64,000 nucleotides of DNA, taken from the NCBI RefSeq assembly GCF_051020765.1, contig NC_134948.1:984501-1048500 (forward strand). The letters are read 5' to 3'. A model generated the notes under the pieces. That model had not been told where the DNA came from. It did not search any database and saw only the letters and a program-made list of their open reading frames with translations. The position numbers and the translations under genes were made by a program. Shown piece after piece: positions 28,766 through 41,140 of this stretch. Numbering within the stretch: position 1 is the first letter of the stretch; each line of letters starts with the position of its first letter. The stretch is from Lasioglossum baleicum. Its lineage: Eukaryota > Arthropoda > Insecta > Hymenoptera > Halictidae.

Positions 28766-29840
28766 CTATGATGAGCAAACCGGCCTTGTCCCTCTACTTA
28801 TTAATTAATTTATTTTTTCATTAAAATTTTTTTTTACTTTTTTTACTGTTCTCCGATTTTGATGAAATTTAAATATGTTATAGATTTCGACATTTTGAAC
28901 AACTTTTTCCTCTTCCAATATAGGGGGGTTGCTTTTAGTTTTCGAGATATTCGCATTTTCGTATGCTGGAACTGACCAGGAGCCGTAAGAGCTGTGTATA
29001 TGTACATACAAGATTTTCACTATTTTTAACCACTTATACCTCGTGTGTATGTTAATCAATTTCGATGAAATTTTCAGTATACTAACATAGATCTACTAAA
29101 CGTATATTTTAAATTTTCTTTACGGGGACAAATAAAAAAATATTTTACACTGGCTTTTTTTTACGTAATTGCTACTCTTTCAAAAAATTTTTTGCACTAT
29201 ATTTAGTAAACAACTGCATCTAATGGATCACAAAAAATCAGATCGTTTGGTAAAAGTTTAGAAAAGTTATTCCATTTTAAAGAGCGTACACGGATACATG
29301 CGACTGACTATAGTTAGAAAAAATTGGTCGCAGAGCCAGGTTCGCAGGAGTTCGCAGCCAGAACCTGGTTGGATATGTACTTTAAAGTGTGTTGCATGAT
29401 TTGCAACAAGTTTTATCTTGGCGCTTTTTGGCGCAAACAAGTTATGTCAAATTAAACTTTAATTCTACTATTCAAAATAGCTCTTTTTCAATTTGTGTTT
29501 TCGATAAATAAATGACACTTACATTAATTAAAGCTACGTTAAATAAATCATCTATTATAAACATAATCAAATTATAACATTGTTCAAGTGTTATAATGTT
29601 TTAGATTTTTCTGGCTGCGTTTATACGTAGACGCATTTATAAGCCAAAATCGCAGGTTTCCTTTTTCCAAATTTTCATGTCATATTATTCCTAGAAATAA
29701 GAGATACTTATAAAAAATTTTTATTGGTTAAATACTCCAGCTATATAGTAAACGAAATTGCAATGAAAAATCTATGTACCTAGCATTCGAAAAATTGATT
29801 TTTTTCCCTGTTCGCACCACCGTGCGCCGCTGAAACCTAC
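28766..29840. other. AT-rich non-coding region upstream of the polymerase
   Basis: About 1.1 kb, no convincing frame or repeat border seen. Confidence 0.4.
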
Positions 29841-32274
29841 TTGCTTCGAACAATACAGCTGAAAAAAGCGGTCGTGAACGTAAATAACAAGGATGAAGCA
29901 TGCTTTTTTTGGGCGGACGTGGTGGGTCTCTATCCGGTCAAGACAAATCCATCGCGTTTATCATCATATCCACACTACAAAACAGTGCTCCGAACCGAAG
30001 GATTTCAATCACCCATGCTATTCAAAGACATTCGGAAATTTGAACGAAAAAACGATGTTTCCGTAAACGTGCTCGAATGGGTGCGCAAGAAATGTGTAAC
30101 GATTCATTTGACCGAGAAGAAACGGAGGAGACATGTCAACTTGCTGTTTCTCCAGAATGCTGCAAAGACGCACGGCCATTTCGCGTGTATACTAAATTTA
30201 CCACGATTGGTTTCATCGCAGCTTAGCAAGCATAAGTGCACGAAACATATTTGTGATCGGTAAGTTGCACATTTTTTTGTTTTTAAAAATTCTTTGAAGC
30301 AAAAAAATGTTTTCTTCCCACAGGTGCTTACAATATTTCCCTACGCCGGAGAGATTAAACATTCATACGATCGACTGCGAACGAATGAATGATTGTGTTC
30401 TGACGCTTCCAACGAGCGAGAATAAGTGGTTGCACTTTAAAAACTTTGCACAAACAAAGAACAGGCACCATTCATTATCTATGCTGACTTGGAGTGTCTG
30501 CTGCTGCCTGAGGAACAGGAAGGAGAAGGCTGTGCGGCACGTGTACAGTATCAACATCACCACGCGTTTAGCATAGGATACTATATGCATTGTCGCTACG
30601 ATGAATCGCTGTGCGAGTGTCAGGTTTATCGCGAGAAAGAGGGACGCGCCGCATGGTTCGCGAATAGGTTGTATGAGCTGAGTCGGAAATTACAGCCGAT
30701 ATTCAACAAAACTGTACCGATGAATCCGCTAACCGAAACGGAAAAATTAAATTTTCGTACGGCCACGCATTGCCACGTCTGCGAGAAATCGTTGGAGGAA
30801 AACGATATACGAGTGCGTGACCATTGTCATTTCACGGGCGCGTATCGTGGTCCGGCTCAGAACGGATGCAATTTGAGCTATCAATCTTCGTACTTGATAC
30901 CAGTGGTTTTCCATAATTTATCAGGCTACGATGCACATTTCGTCATCAAAGAATTAGCAAATTCGTTCGAGGGACGGATAGGCGTGTTACCATTGACGAA
31001 AGAGAAGTATATCTCATTCACGAAAGTTGTTGCGAAGATAGATAAAAAGAGAAATTATACAAAGTTGTTGAAATTTCGCTTCATCTACTCATTCAAGTTC
31101 TTGAACTCAAGTCTGGACAAGCTGTCATCGTATTTGGATAAAAGTAAATTATGCATCGTACGAGGCGAATTTACACGTCTTTCCAACGATGATTTCAACC
31201 TGTTGACCAGAAAAGGCGTGTTTCCAGACGACTATCTGACATCGTATGATAAATTAAACGATACATGTTTACCGCCGCGCGAAGCATTTTACAATCGGTT
31301 GAATGGCAGCGAGATATCCGACGTCGCGTTTCACTATACAAACGCTAGGACAGTACAGCGATTTATATCTAAAATTGGATGTACTGTTGTTAGCAGATGT
31401 TTTCGAAAATTTTCGCGATGACTGTCTCGAGAATTACAAGCTTGATCCAGCGCATTATTACACGCTCCCCGGCTTCGCGTGTGACGTGATGTTGAAAATG
31501 ACGAGGATTGAATTGGAGTTGTTCACCGACGTCGATATGCTTTTGTTCGTGGAGCGAGGAATACGTGGTGGATTGAGCCAGTGTTCTCACAGATATGCAC
31601 ATGCAAACAACAAATATTTGTCTACGCACGATTCGAGTAAACCATCCACCTACTTAATGTATTTCGACGTGAATAATTTGTATGGTTGTGCTATGTCGCA
31701 ACCTTTTCCGCACAGAGACTTTCGATGGGTGGAGGACATAGATGATTTCAATGTCGAATCCATTCCGATCGATAGCCCCGTAGGGTACATTTTGGAGGTT
31801 GATTTAGAGTATCCGCACGAAATTCACGATGCTCACGCAGATCTTCCGTTTTGTCCAAGTCACGATGCAGCGACCAGCTCGAGTCAAAGAAAGTTGCTGG
31901 CAACACTTCGCAATAAGGAGCGATACGTTATAAATTATCGATACCTCCAGCAAAGTTTAAAACATAATCTGAAATTGAAAAAAATGCATCGAATTCTAGA
32001 GTTTCAACAGTCGCGATGGTTGCACGGATATATCGATTTGAACACACAATTACGCACCAACGCAACCAACGATTTTTCAAAGAATTTTTTCAAATTAATG
32101 AACAATGCTGTATTTGGAAAAACGATGGAGAACGTTCGAAATCATGCGATCGTGAAATTACTTTCTCGATGGAACGATAGACATGGAGTCGGACGATTGA
32201 TAGCTAGACCAAATTTTCACAGTTATACGGTGTTTTCCAAAGACTTCGTCAGCTTCATGGAAACGTTTGTGTAG
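29841..32274 (+). pseudogene. Polinton protein-primed DNA polymerase B, broken and 3'-truncated
   Basis: Family B polymerase that replicates Polintons using a terminal protein. N-terminal conserved region (IQLKKAVVNV, NDVSVNV) at 29841-30259, an intron, a Cys/His finger (HICDR, then CLQYF, HTIDC), exonuclease motifs YADLEC (about 30478) and HNLSGYDAHFVIKEL (about 30916), LYLKLDVLLLADVFENF, polymerase motif A YFDVNNLYG (about 31661) and motif B LMNNAVFGKTMEN (about 32094). Frame changes near 30455 and 31345 break it. The frame is lost after FHSYTVF and ends at 32274; motif C with the catalytic DTD and the thumb are missing. No ATG is seen at the 5' end. Confidence 0.92.
30260..30323 (+). other. 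Intron in the polymerase gene
   Basis: GTAAGT donor after codon part 'cg' and TCTTCCCACAG acceptor, 64 nt. Removing it joins the two frames within the Cys/His finger and keeps the conserved sequence continuous. Confidence 0.75.
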
Positions 32275-32618
32275 CAAGTTAAACATTGTAAAATTGTACC
32301 TTCGTTCTTCTATTGGACAAGAGCATTAAATTATTTAAGAGCATTAAAACATTAAATTATGACGATATAATAGATGTGTTTGCAAATGAAAAAACGAGAA
32401 AAATTACTTTATGAAATATGCTGAACTGTTTTCTGTTTTTATTATATTATTTTAACATATTGTTGAGAATATTCGTAAATTTAAATTAACGCGGGAGTCG
32501 AGTGCGCTTACAGCGCTCAGCGAGTGCGAGTGTGTGGACGAAGGTGAAACTAGGTAGTTGAGGACAATGATTCTGTTCGTAGAGACGCCGTATAGAAAAG
32601 ACGGGCTTTTATTCTTAT
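32275..32618. other. No recognisable feature
   Basis: AT-rich junction between the truncated polymerase and the next repeat. Polinton right terminus not found. Confidence 0.4.
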
Positions 32619-32812
32619 ACAGGGTGTCCCAAAATTCGTGAAAATCCCGAAAGGGGGTGGTTCCTGAGACCATTCTAAGAGACATTTTCCTTTGCACCAA
32701 TGTCAACTGCGGCTTTGTTTAGGAGTTATTAACGAAAAACACGGACCAATCAGAGCGCGCCCTGGCCCGCCGCGCCGCGCAACGCCGGCAAGCGAGTGTC
32801 GGTGGTACGCCG

Positions 32813-34511
32813 CACAGTGGGGTATTTGGCCTGTTTAGCGCGCCAACACTATTGCGACGTTATTAATAGTGTGAAGGTCATACTATTATATATCGTTGAA
32901 TTCGTCTGAACACCAGCTACAACACTATCAAATCAAAAATACAACTTAATGTTTAAAAAATAGAAGCGACCTTGTTTTTTTGTTTTAAACAAAATTTTTT
33001 CGAAGTTTTATATATTGAAGTTTATATTGAGGTTAATACTGTTAAACTTTTGTTTCAAACATTTTTTCGTAAAAAAAAAAATATATTATAAATATTAATT
33101 AATTTTTATTAATTTTTTTTTATAATATAAATTAATATTCTAGCAATAATGACTTTCATTTTCCTTCATTGTTCGGCTTCGACCGACGGTCGGAGGCGCC
33201 TGACGCTGGAACCGCTCAGTAATGAGCGCGCGAGGACGGCAATGAAAAGGATCGTGAGAATGAGGGAGGAAAATTACCTTCAGAGTGAAGTTCACACTGC
33301 ACTTTATTGAAATTGTAGCTATCAACAGTCGTCGACGAATCGCAATTCGGAAATCTTGATCGTGCGAGACGTCTGCCTTTGAATCGCGACGGAAATCTTG
33401 TGCGACTCCTTTACGAGGGCCGCCGCGAACGGAGATCTTCACCGCGTTCGGAGGAAAATCTTGACGCGGGCAGACGCACGAATCGCGACACGAAAGAAGA
33501 CAGCTCGAAGGCAACTCCAGACGAACTTCGAAGAAGAGTTGCGATATAGAAAGCGCAGTGATTGTCGCAAACGTAAAGAAGAGAGATTGAGAAGCTTAAT
33601 TCGGAGAACTGAGTCGAACAGACGAGGCGCCGTCGAAGGAGGGCCTTTAAATATTCTACGAAACGGCAGGCGGGGTCGCACGCGATTGGTTCCGGATCGA
33701 TCGCATGATCCGGTAAGACGCAACGTTAGAGATTCAAACTATGGGATTTACCGGCGATGGGCGCTTACAAACACCTCGCGGCCGTACGCAACGGTAACGA
33801 GCGATCGCTACGCGACTCTAAACATTATGAAAAACAGCCAGAGCAAGTGTAGCTCGACGGTTGACGTAACGGCCGGCAAATCCCATAATTCGAATCCCGA
33901 ACATTCATTTACTTCCAAGTATCTATCACCTACAGCTCAGTTATTTCATCATTATCAGTCATATGATATACGGTCGGTTCATGCCATACTGATCTAAATC
34001 GCATAAAAAGGTATGTTACAGAAAGAGACCGCATATAAACTTTTCAGGATTGTATAAAGCAATGTCTAATGATTAACCCCTAAAAAAATTAAAGAGGTGT
34101 TATGCGGAGAAAAAAAGTTGTTACATGATACATATTAATTTTCTGAAAAAAAATTATATCACTTTTAATTGTTTATTCTATCAAAACCACCGAAGAGTAT
34201 AAAACAGAAAGCAGTAAAATTACTCTATAAACCTTCCTTTACATCCTAGGTATGTTTTTATCTCGATTTGATACACTAAACTTGTGAGAAAGATCATTTC
34301 TTTAACACAAGTTTTTCCATGCTTCTCTCGGTCACGAGAATATGTTACTTTCAAGTATCTATAGGTTACTAAATAGTACCGTTTATGGAAAATTATTATT
34401 GTAGATTACTTGCATATATATTCAGGTACATGGGTAAAAAGTTTTAGTCATTTTGAACAAAGTAAAAATTTCGACTTTTGGTGCGCTAAACAGGCCAAAT
34501 ACCCCACTGTG
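32813..34511. mobile_element. Non-autonomous Transib-like DNA transposon
   Basis: TIRs of at least 29 bp starting CACAGTGGGGTATTTGGCC, and a 5-bp GC-rich TSD CGCCG (32808-32812 and 34512-34516); the uninterrupted copy of the host repeat at 51.8 kb has one CGCCG. CACAGTG-type ends plus a 5-bp GC-rich TSD are the signature of Transib, the relative of RAG. No transposase frame; about 960 bp without the nested LTR. Confidence 0.65.
33170..33903. repeat. Solo LTR (734 bp)
   Basis: Begins TGTTCGG, ends CCGAACA (inverse ends), flanked by 5-bp TSD TTCAT (33165-33169 and 33904-33908). Frames at 33398-33997 overlapping it are not genes. Orientation not settled; family unknown. Confidence 0.75.
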
Positions 34512-34598
34512 CGCCGTGACATCGCAACGAACAAGAGTTTCTCGATAATGTGAATCCTCTCCGATTTCGATGAGCTTTGGATACGTTGTCAAGACCAT

Positions 34599-35501
34599 TG
34601 TTTAGCCGAGGAACTGTGAGTTCGCGACTGTTCCGGATCACTGCCCGCCAAGTAAATCTTGGGCAGCTAGTTCAAATGATAGAATGATCGCAAAAGACAA
34701 TAATTGATTCGCTTGACTTGATATCGCATGAATACGTTAATGGAAGCGTTTCGTCCCATACCTGCTAGTGGACTCGTCAGTAAGGCTGATCTAGCAGGTC
34801 CTGCCTTATACGCGCGCAGATGATGATATGAGGATTCGCGTTTGTGATTGAACGCACGCGAGGGATCTCGATTGATTTGATCCGGTTCGCGAGGGATTTC
34901 GACCGACGCGATCCCGGTTTGTCGGCTGTCCTAATCACTGGACGACGAACTACCGTGATGCTAACTTTGCACATGTAATGAACGATTGACAAGACAACGG
35001 CTCGTGCGTTGTACTTGTCTACCCGAGGACTGGAGAATGTCACGGCGTTAGAGCGTAAAACTCAACTGAGCGACTTCGTCTTCCAGTCCTAGCGCGATGC
35101 CCGTTGGATTCTCGAATATGAAATAAGATGCACTGATTGGTTCCTGCAGAAAGTTGCATTTCCCAATCAGTACACACTTTGACTTCTAGGACCTCCTTCC
35201 CGTAGCTCTGAATGAGGCCCTGGGAAGGAGGAGAGGGGCGAGATCTTACTCGGTCGACGACGCGACGGTTCCAGGTAATTCGAGACCCTGCGTAACGGTC
35301 GCGGACGGTCCTTCGGAGGGACAAAATTTATGACACCGTGTAATTTCGAGGGTGTAGAAAAACTGAACGTTAAACAGATGCCTTGACTGGTCGCCGAATG
35401 ACCCTAGTTTGTTTAATCCTTGAGGAGGATATTTAGGCACGTTCGCATCATAAATTCTGTCCGAAGGAAACCTACGAATTCTATTCCGGTGCGACGGAAC
35501 A
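34599..35501. repeat. Solo LTR (903 bp)
   Basis: Begins TGTTTAGCC, ends ACGGAACA, 5-bp TSD ACCAT (34594-34598 and 35502-35506). The 51-kb copy of the host repeat lacks it and has a single site, confirming the borders. Confidence 0.8.
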
Positions 35502-35973
35502 ACCATGATTCTGATCAACATTTCTCTTTAGACTTTTTGGCGATCGGCTTTAGTTTACGAGATAATCGTAAAAGAGAGAAGAAGCAGAAACTGATTGAAT
35601 TAAGAACTCACGTATTCAGCCGTAAATCCATCTGCTGCTTCGAAATGTGTGTCACTGGGTCACTCGGTGACGAACTGCACAGATGTCTTCAGGTACACGG
35701 CAGTACCGAAAGCCAAGGGACGTACGGCCAGGTCGACGAACTGCACAGCCGATGGTAGAAGGCCTAAGGGATGCGCGGTCAAGTCGACGATCCAGAATTT
35801 CACTGTCACTTCCGAATCGATAAATAATTCGTATGTTTATTTCACACAGATGCCTTGAAATTTTTCCACACTCACAATCACTGTTCACATTTGTCAACAC
35901 ATAGTTATGCACTAATAATAATTGCCATATCCCTTGTACTGCTGCACAAATCACAACAATCAGGTAATGCAAT

Positions 35974-36181
35974 CACTAGACTGCGGATTTCATGCGTTTT
36001 GTAGCAAACATGAGTAGGTGCATTTTAAGACAGTAGAGAGATTAAAATAATTTCAAAACACCAATGTATTATTTTCAAATTCTTAAAATGATCACAGTAA
36101 GAATCAAACGTCTGTCTGGCTCCTGTCCCTTGTAATAGCGGCAGCCAATATTCATTTTGCATAAAGATTCGCAGTCTAGTG
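35974..36181. mobile_element. Small MITE with CACTAGACTGCG ends
   Basis: Left CACTAGACTGCGGATTT and right end inverse CACTAGACTGCGAATCT; 208 bp. No clear TSD. Superfamily not assigned. Confidence 0.55.
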
Positions 36182-36468
36182 ATTAGTTTAAATATCACGA
36201 TCAAATACACAGCTAATAGCAACCGTTAGCTTTGAATTGACAAGTCTTTGGAGATGTTCTCTCTACCGCGGCTCGAACGACACTGATCTTCCGCAAGATT
36301 TTTCTAAAGAATTTAGGAAGGGCATTTAGAGTGTCGAAATTTGAAATGCACGCTGTAGCACGAAAACGACGGGAAGGTTAGACGAAAAACAGGATGCGAG
36401 ACACATAACAGTATTAACTTCAATATAAACTTCAATATATAAAACTTCGACAAAATTTTGTTTAAAAC
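36182..36468. other. Non-coding, with an inverted match to the Transib-like element
   Basis: 36405-36468 matches 32983-33056 in reverse ('gaagttttatatattgaag' core), so part of this stretch is probably another fragment of that element. Confidence 0.45.
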
Positions 36469-38080
36469 TGTCACGGCGTTTATTTCCCTGCGAACAGAGA
36501 GATAACCGACTTCGAGAAATTATGGCCTTGCGACCGGGCCACGCTCGGTCGCGCGACACGTGGTCCTCTTGAGACAAAAGATCTTCGCAGATTCGAACGG
36601 AACGACAAAATTGTGCACGAAGTGAACGGGCGCCAGGTACGATACCGTACCACGCGAAACTCTCGGACGATTCGCTTGGTTCTCAAACTGAAGTCGAATC
36701 TGCGAACATCGTTTAGGCCGGTGACGGCCGCGAACGGGTCCAGGGAACCACGTGAGGAAAGGAACGAGGCATTCCCCGCGACGGGAACGTTTCTCACGAG
36801 GGATGAAATTACTCGATAGTCTTCAGGCAAAAGTACGTCGTTTATTGAAACGAGATGGTCATACAATCCGCCGGCCGATGCCGGCGGTAGTCAATAGATT
36901 TGCCGGCGCGAACACGGAAGTGACGGCGGCTGTTCGGCCGATCGCGCGGAATAATTTCTATCGCGTCGAGCTCGGTCGTCACAGGACTTCGCGTGAATTT
37001 ACAAGCCACGAGGGCACGAATTCGACCGAGCTCCGGTAACATACGCGTTCCTAATTCGAGACTGGGCGAAACGTGCGAACGGTGAACGATACGAAACGAC
37101 TACGGCGCGTTATCCTCCCGAGGAACAATCCGAGGGCAACTTGAAGAATTACCGGGCGAATATCGTGGGTCCCGAATATCTCGTGCACGAGGATTCGGCG
37201 ACACACGATCCGCGGACCTCTCTCAGGAGAGCGACTCCTGTTCAACGGTAAACGCGGGGAAACACGCGGTACACCGCGGTACGAACTTTCGCGAACTCGA
37301 ATAACGTCCCCGAACCAACACGAACTGGTCACAAAATATATCGAAATAAAGCCTGACCGGCACTTACCAATTTCGCTGTAATGGCGGCTGTCGCAAAATA
37401 CTTTCTTAACTCGCGGTCTAATGGTTCGCACGTCTTTACTGTAACCAGTCCTTCGACCCAGTGGCCCAGTTCGAGATGGTTCGGAACGCGGAAGCGAGTT
37501 TTCCCCCCACTCTCGTCTTCGGCGACGCTCGGGCCAATCACGTTGTTTCTGGGCGCAGGGACGACTCGATGGCATGTCGGACCGGGCCTTCGGTATTTTC
37601 TATTTTCCGAAGCCTGGCCGATATAAGGCGGTTAGTCGGCATCCATGGATCCGAGCCGTTCCGGTGTAGCTCTCATGGCATTTTCCGGATGAGACGTCGA
37701 CGAGGGTGGACTGCTGATCGTCCTTATGTTTAACAGCCTCGTCGCTTTCTCCGGGTTGACAGATCCGGGCTCGGTCCAATCCTCGCCGTCTTCCTCGCCA
37801 GCGGCGCCCTGTGATTGGTGTTCCGAGCGTCTCCGCTTGCGGCCTTCCGCCAATCGGCGGCCGGAGACAGGTATCGGGCTCCTCGCCGATTTCGGTGGTT
37901 TCTGAAAACTCTTGTCGCGCCCGGCGGCGCGACATTCAAATGCGATAATTCTATTCTCTGGGCGTTCGGATGTCCCAGGGAGAGCGCTCGTTATAATCGT
38001 TTCGTTATTATGCCGCTTTTCAGTGACCCGGTCTTTCGCTTAAGGTTCGGAGTGACGTAGGCGGAATCTGCCACCTCACA
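36469..38080. repeat. Solo LTR (1612 bp)
   Basis: TGTCACGG start, CCTCACA end, 4-bp TSD AAAC (36465-36468 and 38081-38084). GC-rich. Many overlapping frames on both strands without motifs. Probably a Gypsy-type LTR from its 4-bp TSD; orientation uncertain. Confidence 0.65.
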
Positions 38081-38087
38081 AAACAAA

Positions 38088-39429
38088 CTAGAGGGGTGTT
38101 GTTGCTCGCTCGCTTCGCGAGCTTCGCAAGTAGGGTTGTCGTAGCTCGCTCGCTTTGCGAGTTTGCGAGAGGGTTAGTGGTATGGATGTTATTTGGTGTG
38201 TGACTCTCCAAGAGTCACACAAAGAACTTCCCGATTAGTTAGTTGTAGTATATTATTATCATTATTAAGTGTACATTTTAAGAAGATTATACGATTATAT
38301 GTTTGCTATATGGCGTCGCATTAAACCAACATCGTAGGCTCGTTGCTCGCTTGGTTCCTTGTTATAGCATACTAATGTTGCAAAATAAATTGTCTTAATT
38401 AGTTTTTCGCAAACGACACAACTCATCATTATCCGGGTTTGCAGTATTGATCTTGGTTTTCTGCGATACTGTTAATTTAAATTGTCCCAAAATATATAAA
38501 CCGCGCTCAATTTTGAAACTCTGCTCAGTGCTACATACAACATTTGTAAAGTTCGCCTTTCTGATTTTTTAAAATCCAAACATACTTTCTCGTATGTTTG
38601 TCCCTGACTTTTATGAATCGTAATCGCTTCAGCAGGAACCACTGGAAATTGACTACGTGTGATTTGATATTTTTCCTCACTTGACATATTTACTTGATTC
38701 GATATTTCTATTATTGGTGTTAAATTTTGATGAATATTTGCATTTTTCATATAATCACGATAACGAGTTCTTACTTTCACTCCTACTCTGGCCAATTGAA
38801 AATCTAACCACAATATAGACGGAATTTTAGTATTTTCTTGAAAAGTAATAAATTTTAATATTCCGCATGTGTGTGCTCCATTAACCAATCCGTTTTCAAC
38901 ATCAATGTTATTAATAATTATCATATAGTTTATATTAATTTTCAATTTAATCTCAGTTAATAATTCGTTTTGAACTGATTGTTTTTTTAAAGATTGTAAT
39001 ATAAATTTTTTTTGTACTTTCATCGATATTCTTTGAAAATGTATTCTCGGGAGTAGAGATGATTAACTCACTCTTGCATTGGGATAATTTTCGATTATTG
39101 TAAGCGGAAACATTAGCATAAGGTACGAAAAAAAAATTTTTTTTTTATATTTTGAAAAAATGAAAAAAAGTTTTTTTTGTGGTTATGACGGGGCACATCG
39201 GTTGCATCATTCATCATTCTGATCGCGTTGTTACTTTTTCAAAAAACGTTAACGAAAAATTTGATAACATAGAAACAGACATACGCACACACACACACAC
39301 ACATACGAACATTTTGATAAAAATAGTCTAAAATGACTCCAATGACCATGAAACGTGAAGATCTGCTAAAAAATCGATTTTCGATTTTCGGGGTCATTAT
39401 AATAACTTCCCTATAAAATCGGGAAGTTA
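38088..39429 (-). mobile_element. Helentron copy D
   Basis: CTAG at 38088-38091 and AACTTCCC hairpin ending about 39429; shorter and diverged from A-C (different GC-rich 3' repeats, short (CA)n at 39282-39303). It lies between the solo LTR and a Copia gag fragment. Confidence 0.75.
38472..39023 (-). pseudogene. Pif1-type helicase C-terminal fragment (Helentron D)
   Basis: The longest uninterrupted version: 183 codons with LWLDFQLARVGVKVRTRYRD, QFPVVPAEAITIHKSQGQTY (motif V) and MLYVALSRVSKLS (motif VI). It lacks the N-terminal helicase half and any Rep domain. Shared by all four copies, so the deletion predates their spread. Confidence 0.75.
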
Positions 39430-40288
39430 ATTATTGATTTAAAAAGTGCTGGAGCGACAGTCGCGGAAAAGGAAAAGTTAAATTATTTGCTAAGAACTTT
39501 GCCAAGTTCTTTGAGTCACATTGGTGATCTTATTGACGTTATGAAAACAGAAGATCAGACAGTTGAATTTGTTGAAAATAAAATTAAATCGTTTGAACAA
39601 CAAAATAAATACAATGGTAGAAGAGGTGAATACAGTTCTAATGCGTTCAAGAGTGAAAGAAGAAGAGACGGAAGATGTTTCAAATGCGGCAAACAAGCAC
39701 ATTACATAAACGAGTGTACATATATGAGTCTTTCTGCAAATCCGGTACGTGGAGGTGCAAGAGGAAGTCAAAGGTGAGGAGGTGGAAATTTTCAAGAGAC
39801 GCAGCAGAGGCATCGCCCTCATCGAGGCACATGATAACGTGGTTACGGCTCTCCACGACGTTTCAATAACAACAATAGCGAGCGCAATGAAGATTGTAAT
39901 TCCTTTTATGTAGAAGTCAACAGCAAAAATAAAGGTAATAATGTCGAAGTAAACAATTGCGAAAGTCAGGTCGAGTGGATATTAGACAGTGGATGCACTG
40001 ATCATATAATTAATAATGATAGTTATTATAATGAGTCGATTGTTTTGCAGAATCCTGTAAATGTAAAAATAGGAGATGGTAATGCTGAAAGCAACAAAAG
40101 TTGGACAAGTAATTTGTAACTTTATTCTAGATGACAGAAAGCATGAGGTGACGATTAAAGATGTGTTTTTTGTAAAAGAAATGGACAGAAACTTAATACA
40201 TAAGTTATGGAATGGTAACTGTTAACAATAAGATTGTTTCAATAGGAAAATTATCTAGAATATTCAATCAAAAGAGAGAATTGATTGC
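39430..40288 (+). pseudogene. Old Copia gag-protease fragment
   Basis: Frame 39433-39777 shows a Copia gag C-terminal half with a CCHC zinc knuckle (CFKCGKQAHYINEC); a shifted frame further on shows the protease motif WILDSGCTDHIIN near 39970. Multiple stops follow. Cut on the left by Helentron D and on the right by the Copia-2 LTR. Confidence 0.8.
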
Positions 40289-40558
40289 TGTTGATTTTTC
40301 TGTTGTAATAACAGTATTACTTTTACTGGATATGAGCATAGTAGGAATATACAGACTGGTTTTAATATAACACTTTAATCTAATACTTGTATAAAAGACC
40401 TTCTGGTTGTGCGGTCGTACAGAGACTGGGTTACATACATTGTTCAGAGTATACACAACACGCAGTAGTACACAACAGGTGTCACTACAAACTATCTGTT
40501 CATACGATAATTGTTTGCACCTACTTTATCGACAGACTTGCCGTTATTACAATCAACA
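40289..40558 (-). repeat. Copia-2 3' LTR
   Basis: 270 bp, TGTTGAT...ATCAACA ends; a purine tract (minus strand TAAGAGGAAG) precedes it. Left flank ATTGC is the candidate TSD; its partner is outside the window. Confidence 0.75.
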
Positions 40559-40794
40559 CTTCCTCTTAACGGTAAGTTTGTCTAAGATATTTATTAATTT
40601 TTTATTTCTATACTTAAAACATAGATTGAATATTATTTCTTTTAGAAAGCAAAAAATATTACTGAATTGCCTTGTCTATAGCTTTTAACATAGTTACAAG
40701 AACAATAAACCAAACTGAGTAATACACATAATTAATTCATGAACGTTGTTACTTAATGCTTGTCTCTACATAGTATATTGTAAACTATTCTTAA

Positions 40795-41140
40795 TGTTGC
40801 GTCGCCAGCTCCAATTTCAGTCTGGGTTTACGCTACGGTCGCATTAGCTCAGGTCATCTTTGAGAAAAGTCTCCTATTGCCTCTTTAGCAAATTTATTAC
40901 TTTACGACCAGGGTACGACTGTTTAGTGTCAGCGGATTTCATGGGAAAATCAGCTCGGCTGTACCGCTCTCGATGGCACGTGACGTAGCATATGCCCACT
41001 TGTAGCACTAGGGGACCCGTAATTTATGGGACGGTTTCGAGATGCTCGGGACTTTGTGTCATCTTACGTGGGCCGACTTTTCCGAACGTCTATATTTAGA
41101 ACAATGTAACAATTCGTGGGCGTTTCATAACGTCCAAAAC
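40795..41140 (+). repeat. BEL 5' LTR, first part
   Basis: Matches 53047-53392. Interrupted after CCAAAAC by Copia-1; the remainder is 45657-45973. Confidence 0.9.

Larger units (their letters stand above)
3215..32274. mobile_element. Degraded Polinton/Maverick (virus-like) element with nested insertions
   Basis: The span holds hallmark genes of Polintons: DDE integrase (left end), protein-primed polymerase B (right end), packaging ATPase, adenain-like protease, minor and major jelly-roll capsid proteins. Accessory genes are two coiled-coil fibre-like proteins, a DUF8207-like protein, a small basic protein, a Cys/His protein and a BIR protein. Later insertions total roughly 14.5 kb (about 5684-10575, 11111-19041 and 24154-25756), leaving an element of about 14-15 kb, within the known size range. 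Both ends are truncated and no terminal inverted repeats or 6-bp TSD are visible. Stops, frameshifts and insertions show it is inactive. Confidence 0.85.
32619..35915. mobile_element. Unclassified repeat with ACAGGGTGTCCC end, split by two insertions
   Basis: Matches, in inverse orientation, about 51319-52010. The uninterrupted copy is ~690 bp; here it is split by 32813-34511 (Transib-like) and 34599-35501 (solo LTR). Ends are ATACAGGGTGTCCCAAAAT and GCACTAATAA. ACAGGGTGTCCC ends are common in hymenopteran repeats. No coding potential. Confidence 0.7.

Noticed and set aside
33398..33997. 199-codon Arg-rich frame
   Set aside because: Lies over the solo LTR 33170-33903 and runs past its end; no motif; low-complexity Arg content from GC-rich sequence. 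Not a Transib transposase.
36752..37939. Multiple overlapping Arg/Pro-rich frames on both strands
   Set aside because: By-products of a GC-rich solo LTR; no family motif and no consistent strand.
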